In this document: in pieces, positions 7,652 to 16,009 of the stretch
How the letters are laid out: each line of letters opens with the position of its first letter
Numbering within the stretch: position 1 is the stretch's first letter
DNA from: Candidatus Poribacteria bacterium
Lineage (GTDB): Bacteria > Poribacteria > WGA-4E > WGA-3G
Length of the DNA: 64,000 nt
Direction: 5' to 3'
Assembly (NCBI GenBank): GCA_003635195.1
Contig: PYIY01000173.1
Coordinates: 33,341-97,340 of the forward strand
The notes under the pieces: generated by a model
What the model saw: the letters and a program-made list of their open reading frames with translations, nothing else
Told to the model about the DNA's origin: nothing
Database searches by the model: none
Made by a program: the position numbers and the translations under genes

Positions 7652-8618
7652 AACCTGACACAACGCTGGCGCCAAGGTTGTTCGCTTGCGTAATAAAACA
7701 GGTCCCGCCATCGGGTAGCGTTTTCAGGAATGCGTCGGTTTCCTGCTTTAACCTATCAATATCCGCCGCTATTACGCAAATCGCTGGTCCCCAACTACTC
7801 ACCCCTGCCCCGAATGCATCGTTATCGCGCAAGTAGTCAAGCGTTAATTGAAGCTCAGAACCTTGTGCCTCAATTTCGACTTTCTTCCACCCAAACGTCT
7901 GAATATCGTTTAAGGCTTTGCCAAAGTTGGACATATCATCTTCAATGAGGGCAGGAAGTATCTGGAGCAGTAAGATGTGTGAAAGTTTCTGGGCAACCCA
8001 TTCTGGTTGTGGACACAACGTCCGAAACAGTTCTACCTCTGTATCGCCGTAAATTCTCGAACAATTCGGCATCACGATCAGCAGCGGCAATTCTGGAAAT
8101 GAATAACGGAGTAAAATTGGTGGCGGTTGAATATCACCAACAGCAGACGAGGGGAGAAACGACGCTTTTTCTTCAGGAAAACGGTGTCCACCATCTACGA
8201 TGAACCCACCAGTATCAAACGCTGCAACTCCAATACCTGAAGTCCCGCCGCGCCCGACCGCCTGTGCGAGTTCTTGTACACCCAGTCCGAGTTGATACAA
8301 TACATTGACAGCCTGTGCAATGCCAAGTGCAAGTTGCGTTCCGGACCCGAATCCACAATGCATCGGGATTTCAGACGCAAATGTTAACTTAATTCCGGGA
8401 AAGGGATAGATTTGTTGAAAGCGTTGGAGGACAGCAATCGCGCGCTCACGATACACAGAAGGCGCGACATCAATGTCCGTTGCCATTTCAGCGATAATTT
8501 GGAAATTGGGTTCAGTAATCGCAAGCCCGAACCCACCATCAACCCGTCCTAACGCTCCGTTCAAATCAAGTAGGGAAAAGTGCAAGCGGGACGGGGTCGT
8601 AATTTTGACGTGGTTCAT
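7650..8618 (-). CDS. Beta-ribofuranosylaminobenzene 5'-phosphate synthase-like GHMP family protein
   Basis: The 322-residue protein has the features of beta-RFAP synthase, which joins p-aminobenzoate to PRPP in the first committed step of methanopterin synthesis: N-terminal PSRLHFSLLDLNG, FGSGTQLALGIAQAV (GHMP glycine-rich loop, about 92-106), and GRGGTSGIGVAAFDTGGFIVDGGH (about 123-146), diagnostic of this family. It is found in archaea and in bacteria with tetrahydromethanopterin C1 pathways. No other C1-pathway gene lies in this window, so the function is inferred from sequence alone. It is convergent with nfuA and 81 bp downstream of the ABC ATPase gene. No good RBS is seen at the ATG. 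Confidence 0.8.
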   Translation of the reverse strand: MNHVKITTPSRLHFSLLDLNGALGRVDGGFGLAITEPNFQIIAEMATDIDVAPSVYRERAIAVLQRFQQIYPFPGIKLTFASEIPMHCGFGSGTQLALGIAQAVNVLYQLGLGVQELAQAVGRGGTSGIGVAAFDTGGFIVDGGHRFPEEKASFLPSSAVGDIQPPPILLRYSFPELPLLIVMPNCSRIYGDTEVELFRTLCPQPEWVAQKLSHILLLQILPALIEDDMSNFGKALNDIQTFGWKKVEIEAQGSELQLTLDYLRDNDAFGAGVSSWGPAICVIAADIDRLKQETDAFLKTLPDGGTCFITQANNLGASVVSG

Positions 8619-8699
8619 AGTTGTGTCGGGCAGGGTTCGTCTTGTTGTAGTGGTTTATAAATACAAAACAGATGAAATGAGGTAACTATTTTCCACTTA

Positions 8700-9404
8700 T
8701 CAGTCAGCAGCAGTTTCCTCATATCCATTCCGTCTGACATCTCGTTCAATTAAACCGTCTCGGATATGGAGTACCCGTTTTGCGTGTTCAGCGACTTCAG
8801 CTTCATGTGTCACCATGATGATGGTATTTCCTTCATCGTTCAACCTGTTGAAGATCGCCATAATTTCTTCACCGGAGCGTGTGTCCAAGTTTCCAGTCGG
8901 TTCATCGGCAAAAATCATTGAGGGTTTATTGACCAAAGCCCGCGCGATAGCAACGCGCTGAATTTGCCCGCCCGATAACTCGGTCGACTTATGATCTACG
9001 CGGTCTGCTAAGCCGACGGCTTCCAAGGACTCAAATGCGCGCCGTTTTCGTTCCTTTCTACCCAAACCAGAATAAATCAGTGGCAGTTCAACATTGTTGA
9101 GTGCGCTGGTCCGTGGTAGTAGATTAAACGATTGAAAAACAAAACCGATCTTCTTATTGCGAATGTCCGCGAGACGATTATCAGAAAGCTTACCAACCTC
9201 TTCGCCCTCAAGGAAGTAATCACCCGATGTTGGCGTTGCGAGACACCCCAAGATGTCCATCATGGTTGATTTACCGGAACCAGAGGGTCCCATAATAGCG
9301 AGGAATTCACCTTGTGATATAGTGAAACTCACACCCCGCAGTGCATGTACCTGCACGTCGCCCATCTGGTAGATTTTTGTCAAATTTCGTACATCTATTA
9401 ACAT
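8700..9404 (-). CDS. ABC transporter ATP-binding protein (MacB/LolD type)
   Basis: The 234-residue nucleotide-binding subunit has Walker A GPSGSGKST (about 39-47), Q-loop FVFQSFNLLPR, signature LSGGQIQRVAIARAL, Walker B MIFADEPTGNLD and the H-loop MVTHEAEVA. The subfamily that includes LolD, FtsE and the MacB NBD uses a cognate FtsX-like permease. It is last in an operon with the TolC-like and MacA-like genes upstream (77-bp gap). A permease would be expected next, but the following gene is the beta-RFAP-synthase-like protein. It must work with a permease encoded elsewhere. Confidence 0.93.
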   Translation of the reverse strand: MLIDVRNLTKIYQMGDVQVHALRGVSFTISQGEFLAIMGPSGSGKSTMMDILGCLATPTSGDYFLEGEEVGKLSDNRLADIRNKKIGFVFQSFNLLPRTSALNNVELPLIYSGLGRKERKRRAFESLEAVGLADRVDHKSTELSGGQIQRVAIARALVNKPSMIFADEPTGNLDTRSGEEIMAIFNRLNDEGNTIIMVTHEAEVAEHAKRVLHIRDGLIERDVRRNGYEETAAD

Positions 9405-9481
9405 AGTGTTTTCTCCTTACTTATATTGATGAAAAAGAAAAAACAGAATTTAGCACATCTATGCTAACAATACGGCATCTG

Positions 9482-11449
9482 TTATTCCTCGCCGTCTTCG
9501 TTGTTCCTTTGCCCTTCTGTTAATTCCTTCATAGAAGGCACAAAAACGCGATCACCTTCTTTCAAACCCCCTGTGATTTGAAAGTGTGTGTTGTTGCGCT
9601 GCCCGATTGTAATATGGGTTTTAACGCCTTTTTGCTCTTTGTTCTTGCTGGATTCACCGGTATCTAACTTGACAAAGTACTGCCGTTCACTACTTACCTC
9701 GGCTTCTATATCAGGAAGTACGTTCTGATCGGAAATAACAATGCTAATTTCTATTGGACCTTTACGCAACCCCTTCTGATCACCTTCAAGCAAAATTTCG
9801 AGGTTGCCACGTGCCTTTTCCGCGTCAATTTTACCGACCTGCCCGGGAAATTCCTTTCCGATAAGATTCCGAATTTTGAGCCGTTGCCCTTCCTGAAATT
9901 GCCCAAGATCTGCCGAATTAATGTTGGCTTTTACGGTGAAAATTTCCGGACTTAGCACAGCAGGGATAGGTAGTTGAAGCACATCCGATTCTTCAAACAC
10001 AATGATATCGACATCTGCGGACATACCGGGCCGTAATTCAGGCGGCGAACCGATAACTTCTACATCCACCTCAAACGTGATGACAGAACTCTGATTTTGG
10101 GGACCGCGCCGCGTTGCGCTCGGTGAAATCTCGCTCACTCTCCCCGGGAAGACGCGACCCGGATAGCTATCAACGGTGATTTCGGCACGTTGTTCTGGTT
10201 TTATTTTCCCGATCTCTACTTGGTTGATTTGGGTTCTGACAATCATCTGGTCAAGGTCAGCGATACGCATGATCGCTTCGCCGCGTGAAAATGCGGAACG
10301 ACCTGACGTAATAATCTCGCCTTCTTCCACAATGAGTTGTGTAATTGTGCCAGCCATCGGTGCTTTTACAGTTGTCCATTCGTAGCGTTCTTCTTGAGAA
10401 TCAAGTTGGCTTTGCGCTTGGAGGCGATTCGCCTCTGCACTCACCTCTGAATGTATAGTCAACTCCTTTTCTTCTTCCGTCGTCTCTTGAATCTGTTGGA
10501 GGCGGGTTTGTGCGTCCTCGAGTTCCGCTTTGTACTGCTTACGCTGTGCTTCAAGAGACTTTTTAAGGGTCTCAACGTTCTTCTTATTTAGTTCAAGCGT
10601 CGATTTTCGGCTTTCGATCGCTGTTTTGCGTGCGTTGAGGTTCTCATCTTGAGATTTTATAGTCTCTTTTTGCGATTCAACTTCTTTCTCGGCAGAATCG
10701 TATTGTGACTTAGCAACTATAAGTTGGCGTTGAGAATCTTCCAATGCTTTCTTTGAGATGAGTTTTTTCTTAAAAAGCTCATCGTTACGTTTGTGCTCAG
10801 TCTCTGCTGTCTCATACGAGATTTTTGCGGATTCAACATTGGTCTGTGAGCGTTCAAGGGTTAGATTTGCTTGTCCTAATGCAATTTCTGCCTGCTTCAA
10901 GGCGATATTATCCTGATCAAGGGAGTTTTGTGTTGTTGCGACCAATGTTTCCGCCTCGGTGATCCGTTGCTGTGTGTTTGCGACAAAGGAATCCAAGGTC
11001 GCTTGTGCTTTTAAGACAGAATTTTGTGCCTGTGCGAGATTACTCTCTTGCTGTTTCTCAGTAATCTTAATACGGAGTTGTGCTCGCTTCAATTCTGCTT
11101 CGCGCGCATTAAGGTTCGCCTCCGCCTGTTTCTTCTGCTCCAGAATTTGCTTTTCATCAATGCGAAGGAGCGGTTGGTCGACCTCAACTTTTTGTCCCTC
11201 AACAACGTAAATGTCAACGATCTCGCCTTCCACGTTTGAGCGAACATCCACCTCAATAAAGGAGCGTAAGTTACCAGATTCACGCACGCGAACAAGGAAT
11301 TCGCCGCGGCGGACAATTTCCTGTTTTACCTCGGTCTCCTTCTTTTTTTGACCGAAACCGAAGTTCATACGGGTAGCACCGATGACCCCGACAGCAATAA
11401 CGCCTACGGTAACTATCCCTATGATAATCCACCTTTTACGATTCTTCAT
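9482..11449 (-). CDS. MacA/HlyD-type periplasmic adaptor with very long coiled coil
   Basis: A 655-residue membrane-fusion protein. An N-terminal TM anchor (about 8-27, IIIGIVTVGVIAVGVIGA) leads into a biotinyl-lipoyl half (VDVRSNVEGEIVDIYVVEGQKVEVDQPLLRID), a long heptad-rich hairpin (about 105-355), the second lipoyl half (TVKAPMAGTITQLIVEEGEII) and beta-barrel domains including FPGRVSEISPSATR. Typical MacA is about 370 residues; the extra length lies in the coiled coil and in extra C-terminal beta domains. It bridges the inner-membrane ABC pump and the TolC-like channel encoded 2 bp upstream. The substrate is unknown; exported compound, lipoprotein or drug are all possible. Confidence 0.9.
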   Translation of the reverse strand: MKNRKRWIIIGIVTVGVIAVGVIGATRMNFGFGQKKKETEVKQEIVRRGEFLVRVRESGNLRSFIEVDVRSNVEGEIVDIYVVEGQKVEVDQPLLRIDEKQILEQKKQAEANLNAREAELKRAQLRIKITEKQQESNLAQAQNSVLKAQATLDSFVANTQQRITEAETLVATTQNSLDQDNIALKQAEIALGQANLTLERSQTNVESAKISYETAETEHKRNDELFKKKLISKKALEDSQRQLIVAKSQYDSAEKEVESQKETIKSQDENLNARKTAIESRKSTLELNKKNVETLKKSLEAQRKQYKAELEDAQTRLQQIQETTEEEKELTIHSEVSAEANRLQAQSQLDSQEERYEWTTVKAPMAGTITQLIVEEGEIITSGRSAFSRGEAIMRIADLDQMIVRTQINQVEIGKIKPEQRAEITVDSYPGRVFPGRVSEISPSATRRGPQNQSSVITFEVDVEVIGSPPELRPGMSADVDIIVFEESDVLQLPIPAVLSPEIFTVKANINSADLGQFQEGQRLKIRNLIGKEFPGQVGKIDAEKARGNLEILLEGDQKGLRKGPIEISIVISDQNVLPDIEAEVSSERQYFVKLDTGESSKNKEQKGVKTHITIGQRNNTHFQITGGLKEGDRVFVPSMKELTEGQRNNEDGEE

Positions 11450-11451
11450 TT

Positions 11452-12852
11452 TTATTGTAAGACCCCCATTGCATCCTGCAAACGGATTTGGGCAATTTTG
11501 TAATCGTAGAACGCATTCACCTCATTCGTCAATGCCTGGGCGTAACTTGTTTGGGCATCAAGCAATTCAAGCAAAATGGCTTTGCCAACCTCAAAACGCC
11601 CTTGAATGACATCTAAACTCAGTCGGGCATTGGTAACTTGTTGTTTGGAGATATCAACGACTTTTTCACTCCGCTCAAGATTCAGATAGGATTGCCTCAC
11701 AGCGAGGGCAACGCTCCGCTCCAAGTCACTCACATTTTCACGGGTCTGCTCTAACTGCATCTGTCTCTCCTTAACTTGGTTCCCTAAGATACCACCATCA
11801 AAAAGGGTAAAGTTCAGGGACAGGCCCGCGCTCCAACTTCGGAAATCAGAGAAATTCTCACGTTCGCGGAGGTAATCATCAAGGTTGACGTTATAATCAA
11901 CATTCGCGTTTAGACGGGGCCAGCGTTGCAATCTTGCCAAGGTCAGGCTCCATTCCTGAGATTTTATTTGTGCCTGTCTCTCTTGAAACTCTGGACGTGT
12001 GTTAAGGGCTATCTCAATGGCTTCCTCAACCGGCATCTCTACGCGTTCAATAGTCCCACGTTCTTGGTAGAGTTGATAAGATTCATCAACAGAAACAGTC
12101 AGTAAAACGCCAGGGTCTAATCCGAGGAGCCGGGGGAGGGTCGCTTGTGCGATTTGAAGTGAATTTTGATTGTTCAATAACGATAATTCATCATTTCCTT
12201 CACGCAACTCGGCAGTCGCGATATCGGCAGGGATCAGGGTCCCCGCCTCTTCAAAATCCCTTGTCCTTTGTGTGTTTTCCTGCGATCTCGCTAAAACCTG
12301 TTCACTCACTTTGACGAGTTCCTGTCTTTTAAGAACATCATAGTAAGCCACCGTAATGTCGAGGATTAGGTCCTGCTTGGTTCGTTCATTCTGACTGACA
12401 GTAGCAGTTAGACTTTCTTTTGCTTGCGCAAAACTCCCCTCTCGTTGTCCGTTATCCCAAAGTGTATATTGTCCACGTAGCCCTAAATTGTAGTTTTCAG
12501 GTTCAAAGCCGAAGTCAAGGCGATCCGAAAAATCGTAGTTGCCGTTTGAAAAAATCTGAGGAAAATACCGAGCACGCGCATTTTTTACCCGAAGTTCTTG
12601 TATAGCGAGACTCAAGCGCGCGTTTCGCATACTCGTTGATCTCTCCAAACCTACCTGGATACATTGTTCAAGGGTTAAAGGTTGTGATAAATCAACTTCG
12701 CCGACAGGCTCTTGCGCCCCGATACAAAAAACGACTGCAAACTGAAGTATGAGAACGGTTTTCAAAGGCACTTTCTGGAAACCGGCACGCAGCATCCCTT
12801 GTAACGCTGCGAGTTTTGATAAAACAGTTAACTTTATTTTCCCGTGAATCAT
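11452..12852 (-). CDS. TolC-family outer membrane efflux protein
   Basis: The 466-residue protein has an N-terminal hydrophobic signal (VLILQFAVVFCIGAQ) and then two TolC repeats with the typical LTLEQCIQVGLERSTSMRNARL opening. The helical hairpins contain YTLWDNGQREG and FTLFDGGILGNQ, the paired T-L-F/W-D-G/N-G motifs of the outer membrane barrel. Two ATGs lie 6 nt apart; AAGGAG abuts the first and is spaced 6 nt from the second, so the second (12852) is taken as the start. It is first gene of the TolC-MacA-ATPase operon, 2 bp ahead of the adaptor gene. It forms the outer-membrane exit duct. Confidence 0.92.
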   Translation of the reverse strand: MIHGKIKLTVLSKLAALQGMLRAGFQKVPLKTVLILQFAVVFCIGAQEPVGEVDLSQPLTLEQCIQVGLERSTSMRNARLSLAIQELRVKNARARYFPQIFSNGNYDFSDRLDFGFEPENYNLGLRGQYTLWDNGQREGSFAQAKESLTATVSQNERTKQDLILDITVAYYDVLKRQELVKVSEQVLARSQENTQRTRDFEEAGTLIPADIATAELREGNDELSLLNNQNSLQIAQATLPRLLGLDPGVLLTVSVDESYQLYQERGTIERVEMPVEEAIEIALNTRPEFQERQAQIKSQEWSLTLARLQRWPRLNANVDYNVNLDDYLRERENFSDFRSWSAGLSLNFTLFDGGILGNQVKERQMQLEQTRENVSDLERSVALAVRQSYLNLERSEKVVDISKQQVTNARLSLDVIQGRFEVGKAILLELLDAQTSYAQALTNEVNAFYDYKIAQIRLQDAMGVLQ

Positions 12853-13059
12853 TAACATCTCCTTATCAATACGAGTCTCTTGAATTCGGTCTGGTGCCAG
12901 TCTTAACTTCTAAGCACTCCTAAATGTGAGACAGCGACTTTAATTTTCTAAAAGCAAGTTTTAATTTCCAAGCAACATCAAAAAGACTTTATTTATCTAT
13001 TTTGACGCAATGCTTCATTAAAAGTTTAGACATATTGACCCCCAAACTTGTTCTTTTTC

Positions 13060-13088
13060 TTGCAATTGCTTCGGATTTTTGCTACACT
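13060..13088 (+). promoter_or_regulatory. Promoter of the pseudocaspase-PEGA gene
   Basis: TTGCAA (13060-13065), 17-bp spacer and TACACT (13083-13088), ending 42 nt before the start codon. It lies in the 278-bp divergent gap between the TolC gene and this gene; no clear minus-strand promoter was found there. Confidence 0.5.
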
Positions 13089-13130
13089 ATTCTGTCAAAC
13101 AGTTTTGAAACATAATTCGCAGGTAGCAGC

Positions 13131-14759
13131 ATGCTAAAGGTGAACACCGTTTTTACCCTCATTTTTATCTGTATTGGACTCGCTTTTGTCGTATCAACAC
13201 CAGCGTTCTCAATTGATTCTGGGACATACTGGCTGCTTGTGGACGCAACCCCAGATGCCTCGGCACACGAACGTATGAATTCACTCACCGCACTGTTAAC
13301 AACACGCGGTAAAGTTCCGAGTGAACAGATTTATCATGTCGAAGGCGATAGTGCCACATCCGATGAGATCCACGCGTTACTCCAAGAAATCGGGCAGCAG
13401 ACGCAGCCACAAGACACGCTGATTTTTCTATACCATGGGATGGTGGGTAAACCGAACGTACAGACAATGCAGCTGATAATTCAGGAAAACGCAGAGGGCA
13501 TTCAAGATTCCACGCTCAATAACTGGTTTAGAGAGTCAAACAGAAAAAGCAGCGTCGTTATTATTGATGGTTATACCGAGGATACAAACTTAAGTGCTTA
13601 CTATGGGAACCGCGAAACACTCGGCACTGCTGCGCTAAATGTGATTCAATCGGTAGAGAAGGCGGAAAACACGGTACTTCTTCAGAAACTTTACGATGCA
13701 CTCGCCGCAGACACAACCGATTCAGACGATAATCGGCAATTGAGCATCTTTGAAACTTATGACCTCTTGCGGACGCATTCTGAGTTCCTGGATGGAATTC
13801 TCGCACCAACGGGTAATGTTGAAGCAGCACTCCTCAAACTGAGTCCTGCGCTTAAGGTCACATCACTTCCAGAGGGTGCGCAAATTTTCATCAACGATGT
13901 AGAAGTCGGAAACACACCGAAACTTATCACTGAAAACCTACAACAAGGCACTTCCACAGTATCCGTAAAGAAAATCGGGTACATCACACCCCCCTCCAAG
14001 CCCGCGGAATTGCAGTTGGCACTTGGAGAGTCCGTCCATATCGGTTGGGTGCTGGATCCTATCGCTGTTCACGGTAGCGTTAAAGGCGTAGCCGGTGCGT
14101 CGGCTGCGGACACACTGGTTTGGATAAATGGAACCGCATATCAACAGACTGTAGCGGCAGATGGAATTTTTCGCTTTGATGCGTGGAAAGATGCAGATTT
14201 ATTAACAGTCGGCGAAACTTATGCACTCCATGCGAAACAGGGGCATCAGAACTACGGTTCCGCAACTTTCACATTTGACGGCTACAGCGATATAGCCCAA
14301 CCGATCCAACTGATTAAGAGAAGTTGGTTTGAAATCTCACAAATTGAATTTGACCGAGATAACCATCAAGGGGCTGTCACCGCTTTCCAAAACGGGATTG
14401 AGCGCACGACAGATTTCCCGCAGATGTCGGCAGATTTAACAGTTTTACTTTTGAGTTCCTTTGCCGATGCATTAGAGAAACAAGATGTTCAGGATGTTGC
14501 TTATCTCGTTGTTACAGCGAAGCTGGCAGAGCAGCTTGATCAGCTCACCCTCGCGAAAAAGTATTGGGAAGAGGTAAAAACGAAAGCACAAAAAGGGACC
14601 CCTGCCGCTGAGTTGGCAAGTCAACGGTTATGGCAGCTGAATCGTGGTCGCTATCTTCTCAATATTGGTCTTATTGTCCTGTTGGTAATTCTCTTGGCAT
14701 CCGGGGCATGGACGTTTTATAGGTACCGGAAATCCAGACAAACAGCACAGGAAGCGTAA
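13131..14759 (+). CDS. Secreted, membrane-anchored pseudocaspase-PEGA protein
   Basis: 542 residues: a signal peptide (about 5-27), a caspase-like alpha/beta domain (about 32-225), a PEGA domain (about 240-288, SLPEGAQIFINDVEVGNTP), a carboxypeptidase-regulatory-like beta domain (about 310-390), a helical TPR-like stretch (about 395-500) and a C-terminal TM helix (YLLNIGLIVLLVILLASGAW) followed by a basic cytosolic tail. The caspase-type histidine is kept (LIFLYHG, H102), but the position of the nucleophile reads IIDGYTED (146-151) rather than the usual D-x-C-x-S, so the enzyme is probably inactive. The domain calls are by eye. It stands alone on the plus strand with its own promoter. Its role may be surface binding or scaffolding. 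Confidence 0.75.
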   Translation: MLKVNTVFTLIFICIGLAFVVSTPAFSIDSGTYWLLVDATPDASAHERMNSLTALLTTRGKVPSEQIYHVEGDSATSDEIHALLQEIGQQTQPQDTLIFLYHGMVGKPNVQTMQLIIQENAEGIQDSTLNNWFRESNRKSSVVIIDGYTEDTNLSAYYGNRETLGTAALNVIQSVEKAENTVLLQKLYDALAADTTDSDDNRQLSIFETYDLLRTHSEFLDGILAPTGNVEAALLKLSPALKVTSLPEGAQIFINDVEVGNTPKLITENLQQGTSTVSVKKIGYITPPSKPAELQLALGESVHIGWVLDPIAVHGSVKGVAGASAADTLVWINGTAYQQTVAADGIFRFDAWKDADLLTVGETYALHAKQGHQNYGSATFTFDGYSDIAQPIQLIKRSWFEISQIEFDRDNHQGAVTAFQNGIERTTDFPQMSADLTVLLLSSFADALEKQDVQDVAYLVVTAKLAEQLDQLTLAKKYWEEVKTKAQKGTPAAELASQRLWQLNRGRYLLNIGLIVLLVILLASGAWTFYRYRKSRQTAQEA

Positions 14760-14770
14760 AAAATCAAAAG

Positions 14771-15862
14771 TTAAACGCTCTTAGAAGGCTGTATATTTCC
14801 CAAAAGTTCTTCCACTACTACCGTCGCATATCCGCCCGCGGGGAGCGTGAAACGGAGCCGTATTCCGATACCACTATCCACAGCAGACACCTCATGTAGT
14901 TGTATCGGCATCCTTAAAGGCCTACGCGTCCCCGGTAACCGAATACCCACAACCTTACGAAACTTTTCGAGGCGAACGCTTTCATCTGCAAGGATCGCTG
15001 TTTCCAGATCAAGCACCTCACCAGTCGGCATCCGCATTTTGTATCCGAAGATCGGTCCCGAAGGACTAATCTCAAGCGCATCTGCCCGCGGTTGTTCAGT
15101 CGTCGGATCCTTAACGAGAAAAGGTGCCCCGTTACTATGTTTCACAGCAATGTCGCCCGTAAGGAGCTTGCCTAAATGCGGCATTCGCTTTTCTAAAATG
15201 CTGTTAAAGAGGTGCGCTTGATACGCCGATAGATACAACTTGCGCAACCGATGCGGAATAGAAGTTATCACTTTTTCGACAGGTTTTCGCGCTAATTCCT
15301 GTTGCATACGGCGCGCGACACTGTCCACTTGCAGTGCGTCCTCTGTGAGCAAATAATGCAGGACGGTCTCCCACTCTGCTTTCACCAACGCTTTACCGAT
15401 TAGATGTGAATCGTTTTTGTTCCCAAATCGCTGCGTGCCAAATCGATTCGGTACACCTTCAGTTACTAACTGCGCCATCATCGCTTTAATCAGAGGCAAT
15501 GTATCGTGAGGCATATCGTGCAGAATTAGTTCAAATCGGTTGCCGCGGAGGTGTCCCACTCGCAATTTATGCGTGTGTCTTTCTGCCCATAAGACCTCAA
15601 TATCCGGCTGTTCAATCCTCAAAACCTGTTCCGGTGCTATACCTTCGACAGACAATATCTGTGTTGTGACTGCGTTCTTATCCTTTAACCCAGCATATCC
15701 GAAATCTCGTGTTGACGCTTGTAGTTCCTGTGCAATTCGGTTAATAGCCTCCAATGTGCTGAGATTCCGTTTCCGAATCGCGAAATAGGTATGTGTCCCT
15801 GCGCCAGAGGGTTCATAAAGCGGCAGCTCTTCAACGATAAAATCTTCGGGTTCTTTAAACAT
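14771..15862 (-). CDS. truD: tRNA pseudouridine(13) synthase TruD
   Basis: This isomerises U13 of tRNAGlu to pseudouridine. The 363-residue protein starts MFKEPEDFIVEE, has GYAGLKDKNAVTTQ (catalytic D61) and VPNRFGTQRFGN (motif of the TruD family), with the insertion domain between. The frame stays open for 150 more codons upstream, but a consensus promoter at 15896-15924 lies inside that extension and GAGGA is spaced eight nucleotides from the ATG at 15862. A second ATG at 15889 would make a nearly leaderless start. It is divergent from the ferredoxin-fusion gene and convergent with the pseudocaspase gene. Confidence 0.93.
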   Translation of the reverse strand: MFKEPEDFIVEELPLYEPSGAGTHTYFAIRKRNLSTLEAINRIAQELQASTRDFGYAGLKDKNAVTTQILSVEGIAPEQVLRIEQPDIEVLWAERHTHKLRVGHLRGNRFELILHDMPHDTLPLIKAMMAQLVTEGVPNRFGTQRFGNKNDSHLIGKALVKAEWETVLHYLLTEDALQVDSVARRMQQELARKPVEKVITSIPHRLRKLYLSAYQAHLFNSILEKRMPHLGKLLTGDIAVKHSNGAPFLVKDPTTEQPRADALEISPSGPIFGYKMRMPTGEVLDLETAILADESVRLEKFRKVVGIRLPGTRRPLRMPIQLHEVSAVDSGIGIRLRFTLPAGGYATVVVEELLGNIQPSKSV

Positions 15863-15895
15863 CTGATCATCCTCATGTGTCTTAGTCATCACGCT

Positions 15896-15924
15896 ATTAT
15901 AGGCACGATTCGCCCATCTGTCAA
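15896..15924 (-). promoter_or_regulatory. Perfect consensus promoter of truD
   Basis: Read on the minus strand: TTGACA (15924-15919), 17-bp spacer and TATAAT (15901-15896), identical to the sigma-70 consensus. The predicted start near 15889 fixes the truD translation start downstream of it. Confidence 0.85.
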
Positions 15925-15947
15925 ACTGAGAAAACGGGAATATTTGC

Positions 15948-15976
15948 TTGCTATCGGCGTAGAATTGTGGTATACT
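15948..15976 (+). promoter_or_regulatory. Promoter of the ferredoxin-fusion gene
   Basis: TTGCTA (15948-15953), 17-bp spacer and TATACT (15971-15976). It lies back to back with the truD promoter, the -35 boxes being 23 bp apart. AAAGGAGGG ahead of the ATG at 16010 is a strong RBS. Confidence 0.7.
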
Positions 15977-16009
15977 TAACAGTGAAGCATCAGCAAAAAG
16001 GAGGGAAAA

